Source: Paulinella micropora
Lineage: Eukaryota; Cercozoa; Imbricatea; Euglyphida
Assembly: GCA_009731375.1 (NCBI GenBank)
Contig: BJOX01000211.1
Span: 585,097 to 610,514 of the forward strand
Direction: 5' to 3'
DNA: 25,418 nucleotides
Shown: positions 13,796 to 23,474 of the stretch, piece after piece
How the letters are laid out: each line of letters starts with the position of its first letter
How positions within the stretch are numbered: the stretch's first letter is position 1
The notes under the pieces: model-generated
What the model saw: only the letters and a program-made list of their open reading frames with translations
Database searches by the model: none
Told to the model about the DNA's origin: nothing
Program-made: the position numbers and the translations under genes

Positions 13796-16246
13796 GACAA
13801 CTCGACCAGGGAAGACCTACAACTCCACGGAGAGCGGGTCTATCAACCCCGGGTCGAAATAGCATCATGCACCCAGTAGGACCACGCATGGTTACCCGCA
13901 CACACGTCGGGTTCGAGAGAGATATGCACCGTGAAGGCAAGAGCATACCAGCTGTCCCGCAAGTAGGAGGTGCGGTTTTGAAGGTCGTTTATAATGACAG
14001 GAAGTCACTGTTCGTTATTCACAACCCCATTGTCCGCCTCCGCCCCTATTGGGAAGATCTCGTCCAATTCGGTCAGCACTTTAAATGCAACCATCGTTGT
14101 TACAATTACCTGCCTTACCTCATCTGGATCCATGGGATCTACGAGGACCCGTCTTTCGACGATCCAGGCAATATCACGATGCGACACCGACTCGAGATCC
14201 GCGAGGACGGTGGGTATCAAATCCCGCTTCATGGCGGCACCATACATCTAGATCGGTGCTTCTCACAGCTCCGTCAGTTGACAAGATATGAGGACATGCA
14301 CCAACATAGTTACGTAGCCACGCACTTATACTCGAGCCAACTGATTAGATCAGTAGCATGCGTAGCCCCTAGAGTCCAACAGGCTAGGTTCATGGTTTTC
14401 ATAGTGACACCTGCAAAGGTATGAACGACTTAACAGTCGATGTAACATGGGCCAATGTAAGGCGCGATATATCCCTTGTTGTCGAGGAATATACGGTCTC
14501 TTTGATTGACTTGTGCCATGATTTCTGGCAACTGGCGTAGGGATATCGCGTGGCTCGGGCCTTTCCCAGCCCGAGGATGTCCTCCTGTCGGAATGCATCG
14601 TTTTCGTTCCTTGCTTGCAAGGACCAGCCCCCATACAAACCAACCCCAGCATGATTGGATGTGCATCGAGAGACGCACCGAAGTGGATGCGCATCACGAT
14701 CGCTTAGTCAAAATCCCTGCGGTAACTAACCGCTGCAACATCCCGTTTGTCGAAACGAACCGTACCCCAAAGCGTGTCAGTAATGTGCTGAACGGTCTCC
14801 CTCTCAAGTTGGTATTGCCGGCCATGGTTATGAATCGGACCCCACTGACGATGTTTCACCATCCACCGGTTTGGGGACGATCCAGAGCTCAATTGGCCTC
14901 AATTCTGGCTTTTGGGTTGGACCAGGAAGACCCGATATCCGATACCCTGCTTTTCAGGCACTACATATCATACTCGCACGAACGGCCGTATGGTTTCATG
15001 GGCCACCTATCAGGACTCTACCCGGGACATGGGGGACAGAGTGTGTCTCAGCAGATTATGCACCACGTATGCCCATTTCCATGGTCCCACACTGTATCGG
15101 TGGAACCGGTACGATCAAGGGGGAGCATAGGACGGCATGATGAAGACTATCTCGGCTGCCCTATTTTCGTACGATACCATTTTGCCTTTGAGCACTTATG
15201 GCAGTGGTTTGCATGTCTCTACTATCTTTTCGATTGCCATAAGATACTGCACACACCCATATGATATCAAGCGATCTATCGGATTTTCGCGCCCGACTTT
15301 CTCCTTTTTCGCGGATCTGCCGGCGAACTATTTCGCAAACATGGACATGACAATTTGTTCTACGGACAAACATCATCCCATTCTCCCGACAGACCAGTGG
15401 GATGTAAGTCCCAATAAAGGCATACTTGCGCGCCTCTTCACTGATAGCCCGGACAGAGAAATACTGGAGCAAAAGCTGAACCTGTTAAATCAACCTTCCT
15501 TATTTATGGAAGCGCGATGGACCAGGGGTATAGACACTTTAGCCCCGGTACAGAACTATCTTCTTCGGAACCTGCCTTCTTCGGCACACGACCAGAAGTG
15601 GTACTGCACAACCATAGCGAATGTTCCCTTTTTCATACAGGTGCAGACAGAGGTGCGGGCACTGCAGCATATGCTCAACGTGCCGGCTTACGAGGAAACC
15701 CAGGTGGTAGTGCACCCAAGCACGTATTCACCTTGTCTTGCAGACATTTTGAATCCGTATTCGAGGGCACTGCGGGCCAAGGGCTACCCCTATGGTGTCC
15801 CATCCATACAGGACGAGATGGACATCAAGGAAACGATACCAAACATCGTGCGCCTCGATCTCGCCTCGACCTATCTTGGCACTCGGGTAGACCTCCGGGA
15901 TTCACGTGATATAGCGGCCTATCTAAACCTTCCGCTAGTCCCCGTTGATCTTGGTTGGGAGTCAGTCTCTTCCTGGAACACACATTGCCGTCTTGAGTTT
16001 GCGATGCTCCACAACGTCATCCTTCCCCAGGACGCGAAGATGTTTTCCACGAACGAGCAACTTCCCCCCGCTCCGGTGACTGGAAGGCCGGAGACGACCT
16101 ATCCAGTCATCACGCTCTCCAAGAATTCGGGCTTACGATGGAAACTCAGAGCTCGGGAGGATCCCACCCCTTCGCCCTTTTCACCGGCTGCCTCCACATC
16201 ATTATCGCAAGCACCATCGACATACTTGCCATCATCACCACTATGA
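13792..16246 (+). pseudogene. Unknown protein block between protease and RT, about 800 codons, broken
   Basis: Balanced, non-repetitive coding potential runs through this block but changes frame: 13792-14424; then the frame with VDVTWANVRRDISLVVEEYT (about 14404-14538); then LSQPEDVLLSECIVFVP (about 14565-14700); then about 14700-15000 in the first frame; then a frame open from 14912 to 16246 with an in-frame TAG at 15128-15130. The last segment (15137-16246) is the longest clean stretch at 369 codons. I recognise no domain, and no convincing signal peptide or transmembrane pattern that would suggest an envelope. It is not usual Ty3/Gypsy content and could be an extra polyprotein domain or captured gene. 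Confidence 0.5.
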
Positions 16247-16325
16247 CACTTTTCATCATCGTCATCATCGTCATCATCGTCATCATCGTCATCATCGTCA
16301 TCATCGTCATCATCGTCAGCATCGT
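16245..16325 (+). repeat. TCATCATCG/ATCATCGTC minisatellite encoding poly-Ser
   Basis: A near-perfect ninemer array of atcatcgtc. In one plus frame it encodes a long Ser run that continues into the downstream protein frame (SSAPSQGPPTFPSAV). Other frames give His/Arg, Ile/Val or, on the minus strand, Asp or Met/Thr runs, which are shadows. Confidence 0.75.
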
Positions 16326-17474
16326 CTTCAGCTCCCTCACAGGGTCCTCCCACATTTCCTTCCGCGGTGTCAGCCGTGGAAGGAGCGCATGCTATACGAT
16401 TTACAATCACAGGTCCTAGATCTCTTCGGCCGACGCGACGCCTCTGGGGATTTCAGATCCCTTCCTCACGCGCCTCCCGAAGTCAGCTGGAGGAAGGGTC
16501 TCCGTCTGACCGCATCTCCTCTCCGCGCATTTCATCCCGCTCGAATCCACGCGGCCTCTCATCCGCTGATTCGAAATCACAGCAGCGATTGGAATATAGT
16601 AGAGCGCGAGATGATGAAGAGGAAGAGAAAGAGGAATACGAACTTCAAGGACGTAGCGGCAAGGATGAACGAGAAGACTCTCCGCCCGCCGACGAAGACG
16701 CGGATACCGGCAGAGGTCGTTCCAGCAAGCGGATAGGCCGGAAATACAAGAAGCTCAAGACCAGCTGCCAGCCCGACCGACGACGACGACGTAGTCACGA
16801 CGACGACTACAAAAACGGCTCCTCGTCCTCCTCTTCCTCATCTTCTTCTTCATCTTCGTCCTCCAGCTCTGCTCCAGCCCCGAGCGCAACATCGGGTAGC
16901 CGGACGACAGATAAGCAGGAGAAGACGGAGGATAAGAATAAGAACAAGGAGCGGAGTAAACGAGGCAGCCGCGGCAAAGCCCATAAGGTACGCACATGAC
17001 ACTATCATGAAGTAGCCTATGCAAGGTAGACGTTACCTTCGGACTGTGTCACAAGGTGAACGCAAGCCCATACGCTCTCAACACCAAGCGCAACAGCAGC
17101 GTATGCGACAGGCCATGATCCATGGCTGGAAAAACCCGGTCCAGAGATGGACCACGGGTATTCCGGCTCGGAGAAATGCACCCCGAAGCACACTGCCAAG
17201 GCGCGGTCCGAGACCCGTGGTGCGGAGCGAGCCTAGCCTACCCCGACCGGCTCACAGCCGACCCCAGAACTTAGTTCCGGAAACGCGCAGCAATGTGTAT
17301 GCGCCACGCGCAACCCATCTCCGGCAACTAAACACGAAACGTAAACCATCCCACTCGATGCTTATGCTTCGAACGTTGGCTGTGTCACAATGTCAATCGC
17401 CCCCTTCTCCGGGACAGCTGCGCTTCCGACCACACTCCCCTCAACATGAGCCGGAGACGTGCAGGACGCAGTGA
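16326..17474 (+). pseudogene. Charged and Ser-rich linker region upstream of RT
   Basis: Overlapping frames 16367-16999 and 16389-16736 are both open. The second looks more protein-like at first (MLYDLQSQVLDLFGRR...), the first later, with Glu/Lys/Arg-rich sequence, a run of about 17 Ser (16820-16870) and a basic end. A third frame, 17019-17474, is Arg/Gln/Pro-rich. No domain is recognised. This is most easily read as disordered polyprotein sequence with at least one frameshift. Confidence 0.35.
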
Positions 17475-17511
17475 CAACCCACGGAGCCGTATCCAAATCC
17501 TATCAAACCCC

Positions 17512-18535
17512 ATATTGTGGCCCAGCTAATGTTACCGCATGGCAGGGAACATCCCCCGATTAGCGGTCTAGACTGGCTCTCTATGAACATGACTTCTGAC
17601 CCAGGTATTTTACTCGTCACACCAGATGACATCACAGACCTATTCCCACCCAGTTTTGATGCTTTCAGAGCGATTATGCCGACAATACCTAGACGAACAG
17701 AAGGAAAAGAACGCCGAACCACCTAAACCCAAGTTCGGCCCGGATACTATTAGCTCCAACCTCACTCCCCCTCAGAAGAAAAGAGCGAAACATTTTCTAG
17801 AGCGTTACGGCGACCGATTCCATGAAAAGGCTGGCTGTTTTACGCACACCGTTATCTCTTTGAAGCTACGTCCAGGCGCACAGCCTATTTGGGTTCCCTG
17901 CCCTAGATGGACGCCTGCTGTCAGAGAGTTCCTGACCCAGTGGGCAGACGATATGCTTGCTACTGGCCGCTATAGTTTTGCCTCTCCTAATTGTGAGTGG
18001 GCTACTAGACTGCCCCGTAGGCAAGTTTAACTCCCTCTTGCAGGATCATTTTAAAGGCATCCGCATGGTATTCGACTACCGCGCGGTTAACGACCGGCTC
18101 ATCCTTCCGGTCCCCGGCCTTCCTAACCCCGATCATCACCGTGAGCTCTTCGCGGGATATAACTATCTCTCCGCGTTGGACATGGTTGATGGTTTTCGCA
18201 CCTGAAGATCGATCCTACAGACGGTAGCCGCGACATCCTCGCCGTATGGACTCCTCGTGGACTTCTAGTCCCCAACTATATGACGCAGGGTATCCACCGC
18301 GCCCCTGGTGACTTCCAACGCGCAGTCGACAAGTCTTTTGGCAATCTCCCTTTTTGGGGTCAGACGGCTGCAGCATACATCGACGACGTCCATTTGGCTC
18401 ACGACGACTTCGACGTCCATATGAACCAACTGGAGAAGCTCATGGAGGCTGCGGAGGCAGCCGGCTATTACTTCGCCGCGGACAAGCTACGCATTGGCTA
18501 CAACTCACTTCCCGTGCTCGGCAAGGTCTGCAGTA
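17512..18535 (+). pseudogene. pol (RT): Reverse transcriptase, Ty3/Gypsy-like, frameshifted
   Basis: The segment starts with GLDWL (17565-17579), a motif often seen just upstream of gypsy RT. The RT proper runs from about 17770: LRPGAQPIWVPCPRW and ASPNCEWATRL (17626-18030 frame), then RMVFDYRAVNDRLI and YLSALDMVDGF (17957-18205 frame), then MTQGIHRAPGDFQRAV and the catalytic YIDD at 18376-18387 (18280-18666 frame), then LPVLGKVC. These correspond to conserved RT blocks including the primer-template and metal-binding motifs. Frameshifts lie near 18000, near 18200 (one missing base would restore GF-x-HLKIDP) and near 18535. RT copies element RNA into DNA. Confidence 0.85.
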
Positions 18536-19100
18536 AGAAAGTGTTCCTTGTATATCGCCCGGCCAACCCACTCTCCTGGGGAAGTCGAAGCGACGAATCA
18601 GTTACTGGACACCATCCCTGCAACTATGTTACAGTCCAGTGGACGCTCCTTTTGGCTCGCGATTGACGGTAGTCATCCGCAATTAGACGCGCGCTTTAAG
18701 AAGCACGACTGTCGGATTTTGCGCGGTGCACCAACGATCAAGACCTTACAGGCCCCATGGAACTATGCCATAGTCAAACCCCCCGCGGAGCGTGCTCCGG
18801 AAGTAGCCCGTCAACTTTTTGCTCTCAACAAGCCTTTTGCTGTACTTATTCCTCAAGACATGGTACACCTCATACCCGACGGTGAGACCATCTCTCGTGA
18901 GACAGTATTAGCATGCCACAAGATCGTCTTCCTTGAGGACAACCTTGTGTGGCTTGTTCATAACTTTGGATTGGATCGCCATGTGCTTAACATGTATGCT
19001 ACATCACATGCCCCGCGCGTCACGCGCGCGGATATCCAGTCAGCGCAGAAAGAAGACCCCCTTTTACAACCGCTTTGGGACGGATCTACATCTATCGGCC
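18494..19100 (+). pseudogene. RT connection and RNase-H-position segment resembling a methyltransferase-like domain
   Basis: The frame continues RT with PGEVEATNQLLDTIP, a thumb/connection-like segment. Then come FWLAIDGSHPQLDARF (about 18650-18700), APWNYAIVKPP (18755-18787) and KPFAVLIPQD (about 18830-18860). Typical RNase H motifs (D-x-S, E, D, and the ADALSR-like end) are not evident. The order 'hydrophobic-D..S...QL.RF', '(P)PW', 'kPFavLiP' recalls the N6-adenine-methyltransferase-like segment found after RT in DIRS-type and some algal retroelements. The motif IV position reads APW rather than D/N-P-P-W, so activity is unlikely. This call comes from recalled patterns only. Confidence 0.35.
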
Positions 19101-20743
19101 AGGGTAATAATCTTCTCTTTTTCAAGGGAGGGCTAGCGGTACATATCATGCCCAACCGCTCCCGCCGTATATATGTTCCGAATCCCCTTATACGCAAGCT
19201 TGTCTCCCATGCTCACTTGATCCAGAATCACGCAAAGGTCCCCACCCTTGCCCCATACATCCATCAGCGATACATATGGTTCGGACCCGATGGGAAAGGC
19301 AAGATGCACGGCGACATTGCGGCTATCCTCAAAGATTGTCACTTTTGTTAACTATCACACGCCCGCCTCACACTAAATCATGGCCGCTATAACTCGTTAG
19401 TCTGGAGCCATCCAGGTCAAGCTATAGGCATAGATCATGTTCATGTAGGCATCGAAGGCGTACTCGAACAGTACGTGTTAACTATAGTCAATCTATTTGC
19501 AGGTTACTTGCTGTTTATTCCAGTCCTTTTCACCACTGCTGAAGAAACCGTTGAGTCCATCCTCTCTGACGATTATGGATCTTTCCGTGGCAATCTTGCC
19601 AAGGCTTTCTGCAGCATGGCTGGAATCGAATAGCTCACCACCGCGCCATACTCTCACCATCAGCTATGCATGGTAGAACGCAGGCATCAAAGCCTCCGCC
19701 GCGCTATCCAGGCACTGGCAAACAAAGACAAGCAGACTTGGCCCAAGGCCATGCCAGCTCTGTCGTTCTCGCAGAACACTTACGTCTCTACCGCCACCGG
19801 CGTATCCGCTTTTGAAGGTATGATGGCTCGCCAGCCACATACATCTATCGATATCTTCGATTCTCCCGACGTCATCGCTGAACGCGCGGCTCGATCAACC
19901 GCCGCTATGACTAAGTCTGGCTCGACGACCGTCCAGACATCGGACCAACTCGACACTCTCCGCTTATCCCGGATTGCTGTCACGGCGTATATCAAAGAAT
20001 ACGCCTCCTTCACGCGCAAGGCTGCCAACGAACAGAAGAACAAGCAACGGCAACGCAAACTACCCGATTGGAAGGTGGGTGACCGAGTCACTGTCTATCG
20101 CCCCAATCAGTCAACCAAAGGTATTCCCGCCTCTTCTGTTCTCCAACACGACGACCCTTACATCATATTGGGAAAACTTTCCAATAACACCTTTCGCCTC
20201 CGGCACGAGCACACCAACAAGGTCCTCCGCAAAATTGACATTGCACACATCAGCCCCTACATGGCCCCAACCGATCTGGCTCAGGCCATCGACCCGGTCC
20301 AGGATCAGGCGCACAATGACGACCAGAAGGACTATGTTGTTGGTGAGGTGATAGCCTTCATCGACGATGGCTTGCTCAAGTTAGGGATGATCATGGATGA
20401 AGATCCCACAGACGATCGCGACGACTTCCGCGTCCATCAACTCGGCATCACTTCGCTATCTAATATGCAGTACCGCCCAGTTTACGTGGAGCCGGTTGCC
20501 CATCCGGACGGCACAATCACGGAGGGACCGACGCATCTCCAATGGACGAAGCCTTTCAACTCCTGGAAGAAGATGACACTCGACAGCGAGAATGATCAGG
20601 TCGTGCATCGGGATATCCAGTTCAAGCCAAGCTCCAACTACAAAGCTAAAGGCTATATCGTTCCCGAACAGCTCAAACGTTTACGTAAGCCTTACAACGG
20701 TAAGAAGTACGATTTTCATGTTTTCAAACTGAGATCGAAGTAG
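19101..20743 (+). pseudogene. pol (IN): Integrase with HHCC, DD35E and C-terminal GPY/F-like domain; two in-frame stops
   Basis: One reading frame spans the whole region. The zinc-binding site has His codons at 19214-19216 and 19229-19231 and CHFC at 19337-19348. Catalytic Asp codons are at 19433-19435 (GIDHVHVG) and 19568-19570 (SDDYGSF), with Glu at 19676-19678 (MVERRHQSLRRA). D2 to E spacing is 35 residues, the classical DD35E; D1 to D2 is 44, shorter than usual. The C-terminus has WKVGDRVTVYRPNQ and DDPYIILGKLSNNTFRLRH, like the GPY/F module, then about 170 charged residues to TAG at 20741-20743. TAA at 19349-19351 and TAG at 19631-19633 break the frame. Integrase inserts element DNA into the host chromosome; this copy should be inactive unless the stops are read through. 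Confidence 0.85.
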
Positions 20744-21175
20744 ACTCTCAAGTGGTTTTTGCTTTAGACTCCCGACGGACTCTATCTCCTTTCCCACTTC
20801 ATATACCACCCAACAAGTTAGTGTTTTCTACAGGCATGTACGATAGTCATGTTCACATATTTTGATAGGCAACTGCTATTTCGAATAGGCGAAGGCAGGT
20901 CACACAATACTATTTACCGCTTTGAACACGTAGTGATAGTGTTGGCCTTATTCTCCGTCATGATATATGATTGGGTACACTATATCCGTCCTGCCTCTGC
21001 ATGTTGATATTACCTTGATCAATCCGTTGACACATATGCGCGCGCACATATCGCGCATTGATCTACATCTGCAATCTCTTTGATTCATTTTCTTTTTATA
21101 CTTATTTACACATCATTTGGTCAATCATCTGTTACGATTCGTTTCGATCGCAACTCCAACGTACCGTTATGGTCT
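20744..21175 (+). other. Non-coding tail of the LTR element
   Basis: AT-rich sequence between the integrase stop and the polypurine tract. It contains an alternating TGCGCGCGCACATATCGCGCA segment near 21038-21058 that could form a small hairpin. No gene seen. Confidence 0.5.
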
Positions 21176-21198
21176 GGGAGGGGGGGGGGGGGGGGGGG
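21176..21198 (+). promoter_or_regulatory. Polypurine tract before the 3' LTR
   Basis: GGGAG followed by a run of G ends at the assembly gap, immediately before recognisable 3' LTR sequence. A purine tract here is where plus-strand DNA synthesis starts in LTR elements. It may also simply be a G homopolymer at which assembly failed. Confidence 0.6.
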
Positions 21199-21208
21199 NN
21201 NNNNNNNN
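21199..21208. other. Assembly gap (10 N)
   Basis: Ten N follow a G run. They hide the start of the 3' LTR, including anything equivalent to sequence upstream of 9628. Confidence 0.95.
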
Positions 21209-21615
21209 GAAACATTAATATTGTGTTAAACTTTCTTCAAGTTTTTACTTCAAGTTTACACTTCTATTTTTAGTTCCGTTACTTCATTTTTCCGTTTATT
21301 TATCAACTGTCATAACTTGTAGTTGTTACGTTTTCAACTGCCGTTAACATATCAATTTATTTCCCTTTAGCAGCTAGCTTTTTAGAAAAAGCTTGACTAT
21401 TGCATTTTTCCCCATACTAGTCTGAAACTTTAATTTCTTTGACCTCTTTTTCCGGTCTCCAGTCATACTTTATTTCCTTGGACAGTGTTTTCCTGTTTCC
21501 AGTCAACACCCCAAGTAAAATGGTAAAACAAGTCAGATAGGTTAGTTAAAGTAGTAATACTTAACATATTTTCCTTTATTTTTCTCAGACCAACTTGAAC
21601 AATTCCAACTGCTAC
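21209..21615 (+). repeat. 3' LTR (matched portion)
   Basis: Direct repeat of 9628-10026, ending caactgctac. After this point the sequence (acaacacgtgtagc) differs from the internal sequence following the 5' copy, so 21615 or a base or two beyond is the element's right end. Confidence 0.8.
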
Positions 21616-21851
21616 ACAACACGTGTAGCACTTGAATAACTATTCGTTAGTTCTCAGAATTTGCATTCACGGCGGTTTCGCAAGGAACAAGCAGTCTGTC
21701 AAGCAAGTGTACTAAATAAACTGGAATTGACCATCCCAGCGTCTTTTGGTACCTTTCCTGTTCTCGGAAGTATTTTGAGATCAAATGACAGCAGTGTGTA
21801 TAATCATTTGAATGCCGGTTGGTAATTTCCTCACAGGAGGGTAGTCAAGAC
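21616..21851. other. Right flank of the LTR element, no recognised feature
   Basis: Ordinary sequence without open frames or repeats of note. acaac directly follows the LTR match and also occurs at about 9217-9221, but I cannot show that this is the target-site duplication. Confidence 0.4.
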
Positions 21852-22215
21852 TTACACACGAGGGAACTCATGCAACTTGAATCGCATCGACGGCTGGAGT
21901 CATCGAGTCGGAGTGGCAAGTATTTGCGGTCACAAATCCGCAATTTTACACGAGGGAACTCATGCAAAATCGCATCCGCTGGAATCATCGAGTGACAGTG
22001 GCAACTTGAAGTATATATTTAATATTTACTGTCACAAATCCGCAGTTGAATTTGACACGAGGGAAGGTGACTTATTCAAAATCGCGGCCGCATCGGCTCA
22101 GCTGGAATCATCGAGCTGAGTTGAGTTCCAAGCCTTTGAAGTATTTACAGTCACAAATCACGAGTCTGCAATTTTACACGAAAGAACCCATGCCGCGGCG
22201 GCAAAATCTTTTGCG
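21852..22215. repeat. Degenerate tandem repeat, about 3.4 units of 94-121 bp
   Basis: Units start at 21852, 21946, 22053 and 22174 with ttacac(ac)gagggaa-like sequence. Each contains an ATCGC block, GCTGGAATCATCGAG and ATTTACnGTCACAAATCCGC. Unit length grows left to right (94, 107, 121) through small internal insertions. The plus frame 21877-22119 is a by-product. Confidence 0.8.
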
Positions 22216-22374
22216 CTGATACTGATGGGAAATTATTAATGTATATATGTATATTACTCTCAGATATGTGGAACCAATGGATTTTAATCAAGTGAGAGCG
22301 GAATTATTAATATCAAACTTGATACTAACCGGTGGTAGTCTAGACTAACGGCCACTAGGCGCCCGTGTGTGTTT

Positions 22375-22405
<31 letters not shown>
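22216..22405. other. Spacer ending in a GT microsatellite and G run
   Basis: No gene seen. A GT-rich stretch from about 22363 becomes a G homopolymer (about 22389-22405) that stops at the gap. Confidence 0.6.
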
Positions 22406-22415
22406 NNNNNNNNNN
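22406..22415. other. Assembly gap (10 N)
   Basis: Ten N directly after a G run. Confidence 0.95.
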
Positions 22416-22552
22416 CGGGAGGTGTAATTTTGTCTGAGGGCAGTGGTCCAGTCACAGACCATCACTCCAGATCATTTTCACAATTCTTATCCCGCCGCCG
22501 GATTGTTTCGGCTGGTCTTAACTCCACTTCTCGCGCACCCTGAGGAAGGCAC

Positions 22553-22553
22553 G

Positions 22554-22582
<29 letters not shown>
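22553..22582. repeat. (AAC)n microsatellite
   Basis: About ten uninterrupted AAC units, preceded by about 135 bases of unique sequence after the gap. Confidence 0.9.
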
Positions 22583-22584
<2 letters not shown>

Positions 22585-22647
22585 AAACACTAACAACGCA
22601 TAAATGATGCCAAAAAAGAAAAAGTCTCGCCAACGACAGCACTGCTA

Positions 22648-22680
22648 CACTACTACTACTACTGCTACTACTACTACTAG

Positions 22681-22731
<51 letters not shown>

Positions 22732-22797
22732 CACTACTATTACTACTACTACTACTACTACTACTACCAACTACTAACTACAAACTGCTACTACTAT

Positions 22798-22837
<40 letters not shown>

Positions 22838-22862
22838 GCTACTGCTACTACTACCACTGTGA

Positions 22863-22894
<32 letters not shown>

Positions 22895-22960
22895 TTAATA
22901 CTACTGCTACTACTACTACCACTACTACCACTACTACTACCAACTACTAACTACATACTG

Positions 22961-23009
<49 letters not shown>

Positions 23010-23030
23010 CACTGTGATACTACTACTCCT
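22648..23030. repeat. (TAC)n microsatellite with higher-order duplication
   Basis: Interrupted TAC/ACT array. The marker ccaactactaactac occurs at 22767 and 22940, and accactgtgatac at 22853 and 23008, showing a duplicated block of about 155-173 bp. Confidence 0.85.
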
Positions 23031-23118
23031 TCCTACCTCCCTCCCTCCCTACCTCCCTCCCTTCCTTCCCTCCTTCCTTCCTTCCTCCATTCCTCCTTCG
23101 AATTCCTTCCTTCCTCCA
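23031..23118. repeat. CCTT/CCCT pyrimidine tract
   Basis: Nearly pure pyrimidine on the plus strand, ending with the marker ccattcctccttcgaattcc that recurs inside the ATGT macrosatellite. Confidence 0.85.
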
Positions 23119-23441
23119 TGTATATGTATGTACGTATGCATGCATGAATGCATGTATGTATGCATGTATGTATGTATGTATGTATGCATGTATGTATGTA
23201 TGTATGTATGTATATGTATGTATGTATGTTATGTATGTGTGTATGTATGTATGTATGTATGATGTATGTATGTATGTATGCATGTACGTATGTATGTATG
23301 CATGCATGTATGCATGTGTGTATGTATGTATGTATGTATGTATGTATGTTGTATGTATGTACATATGTATGTATGTATGAATGCATGTATGTATGCATGT
23401 ATGTATGTATGCATGTATGTACGTACGTATGTATGTATTGC

Positions 23442-23474
<33 letters not shown>

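Larger units (their letters stand above)
9628..21615 (+). mobile_element. Degenerate Ty3/Gypsy-like LTR retrotransposon, about 12 kb
   Basis: Direct repeats at 9628-10026 and 21209-21615 flank a region with, in order, Gag-like sequence, zinc knuckle, aspartic protease (DTG), a long unknown block, RT with YIDD, and integrase with HHCC and DD35E. RT before integrase is the Ty3/Gypsy order. Compared with typical 5-7 kb gypsy elements it is about twice as long, mostly because of about 5 kb between protease and RT. Coding sequence switches frame many times and carries in-frame stops, and the LTRs differ by roughly a dozen substitutions plus indels, so it is an old, inactive copy (or the assembly has indel errors). 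Outer ends and target-site duplication could not be defined. Confidence 0.85.

Noticed and set aside
16099-16410. Minus-strand poly-Asp protein
   Set aside because: Shadow of the plus-strand poly-Ser minisatellite inside the LTR element.
19349-19633. Genome-wide recoding of TAA/TAG as Gln
   Set aside because: Single C-to-T mutations in dead elements explain the stops, and the same elements also carry many frameshifts. Kept only as a low-probability alternative.
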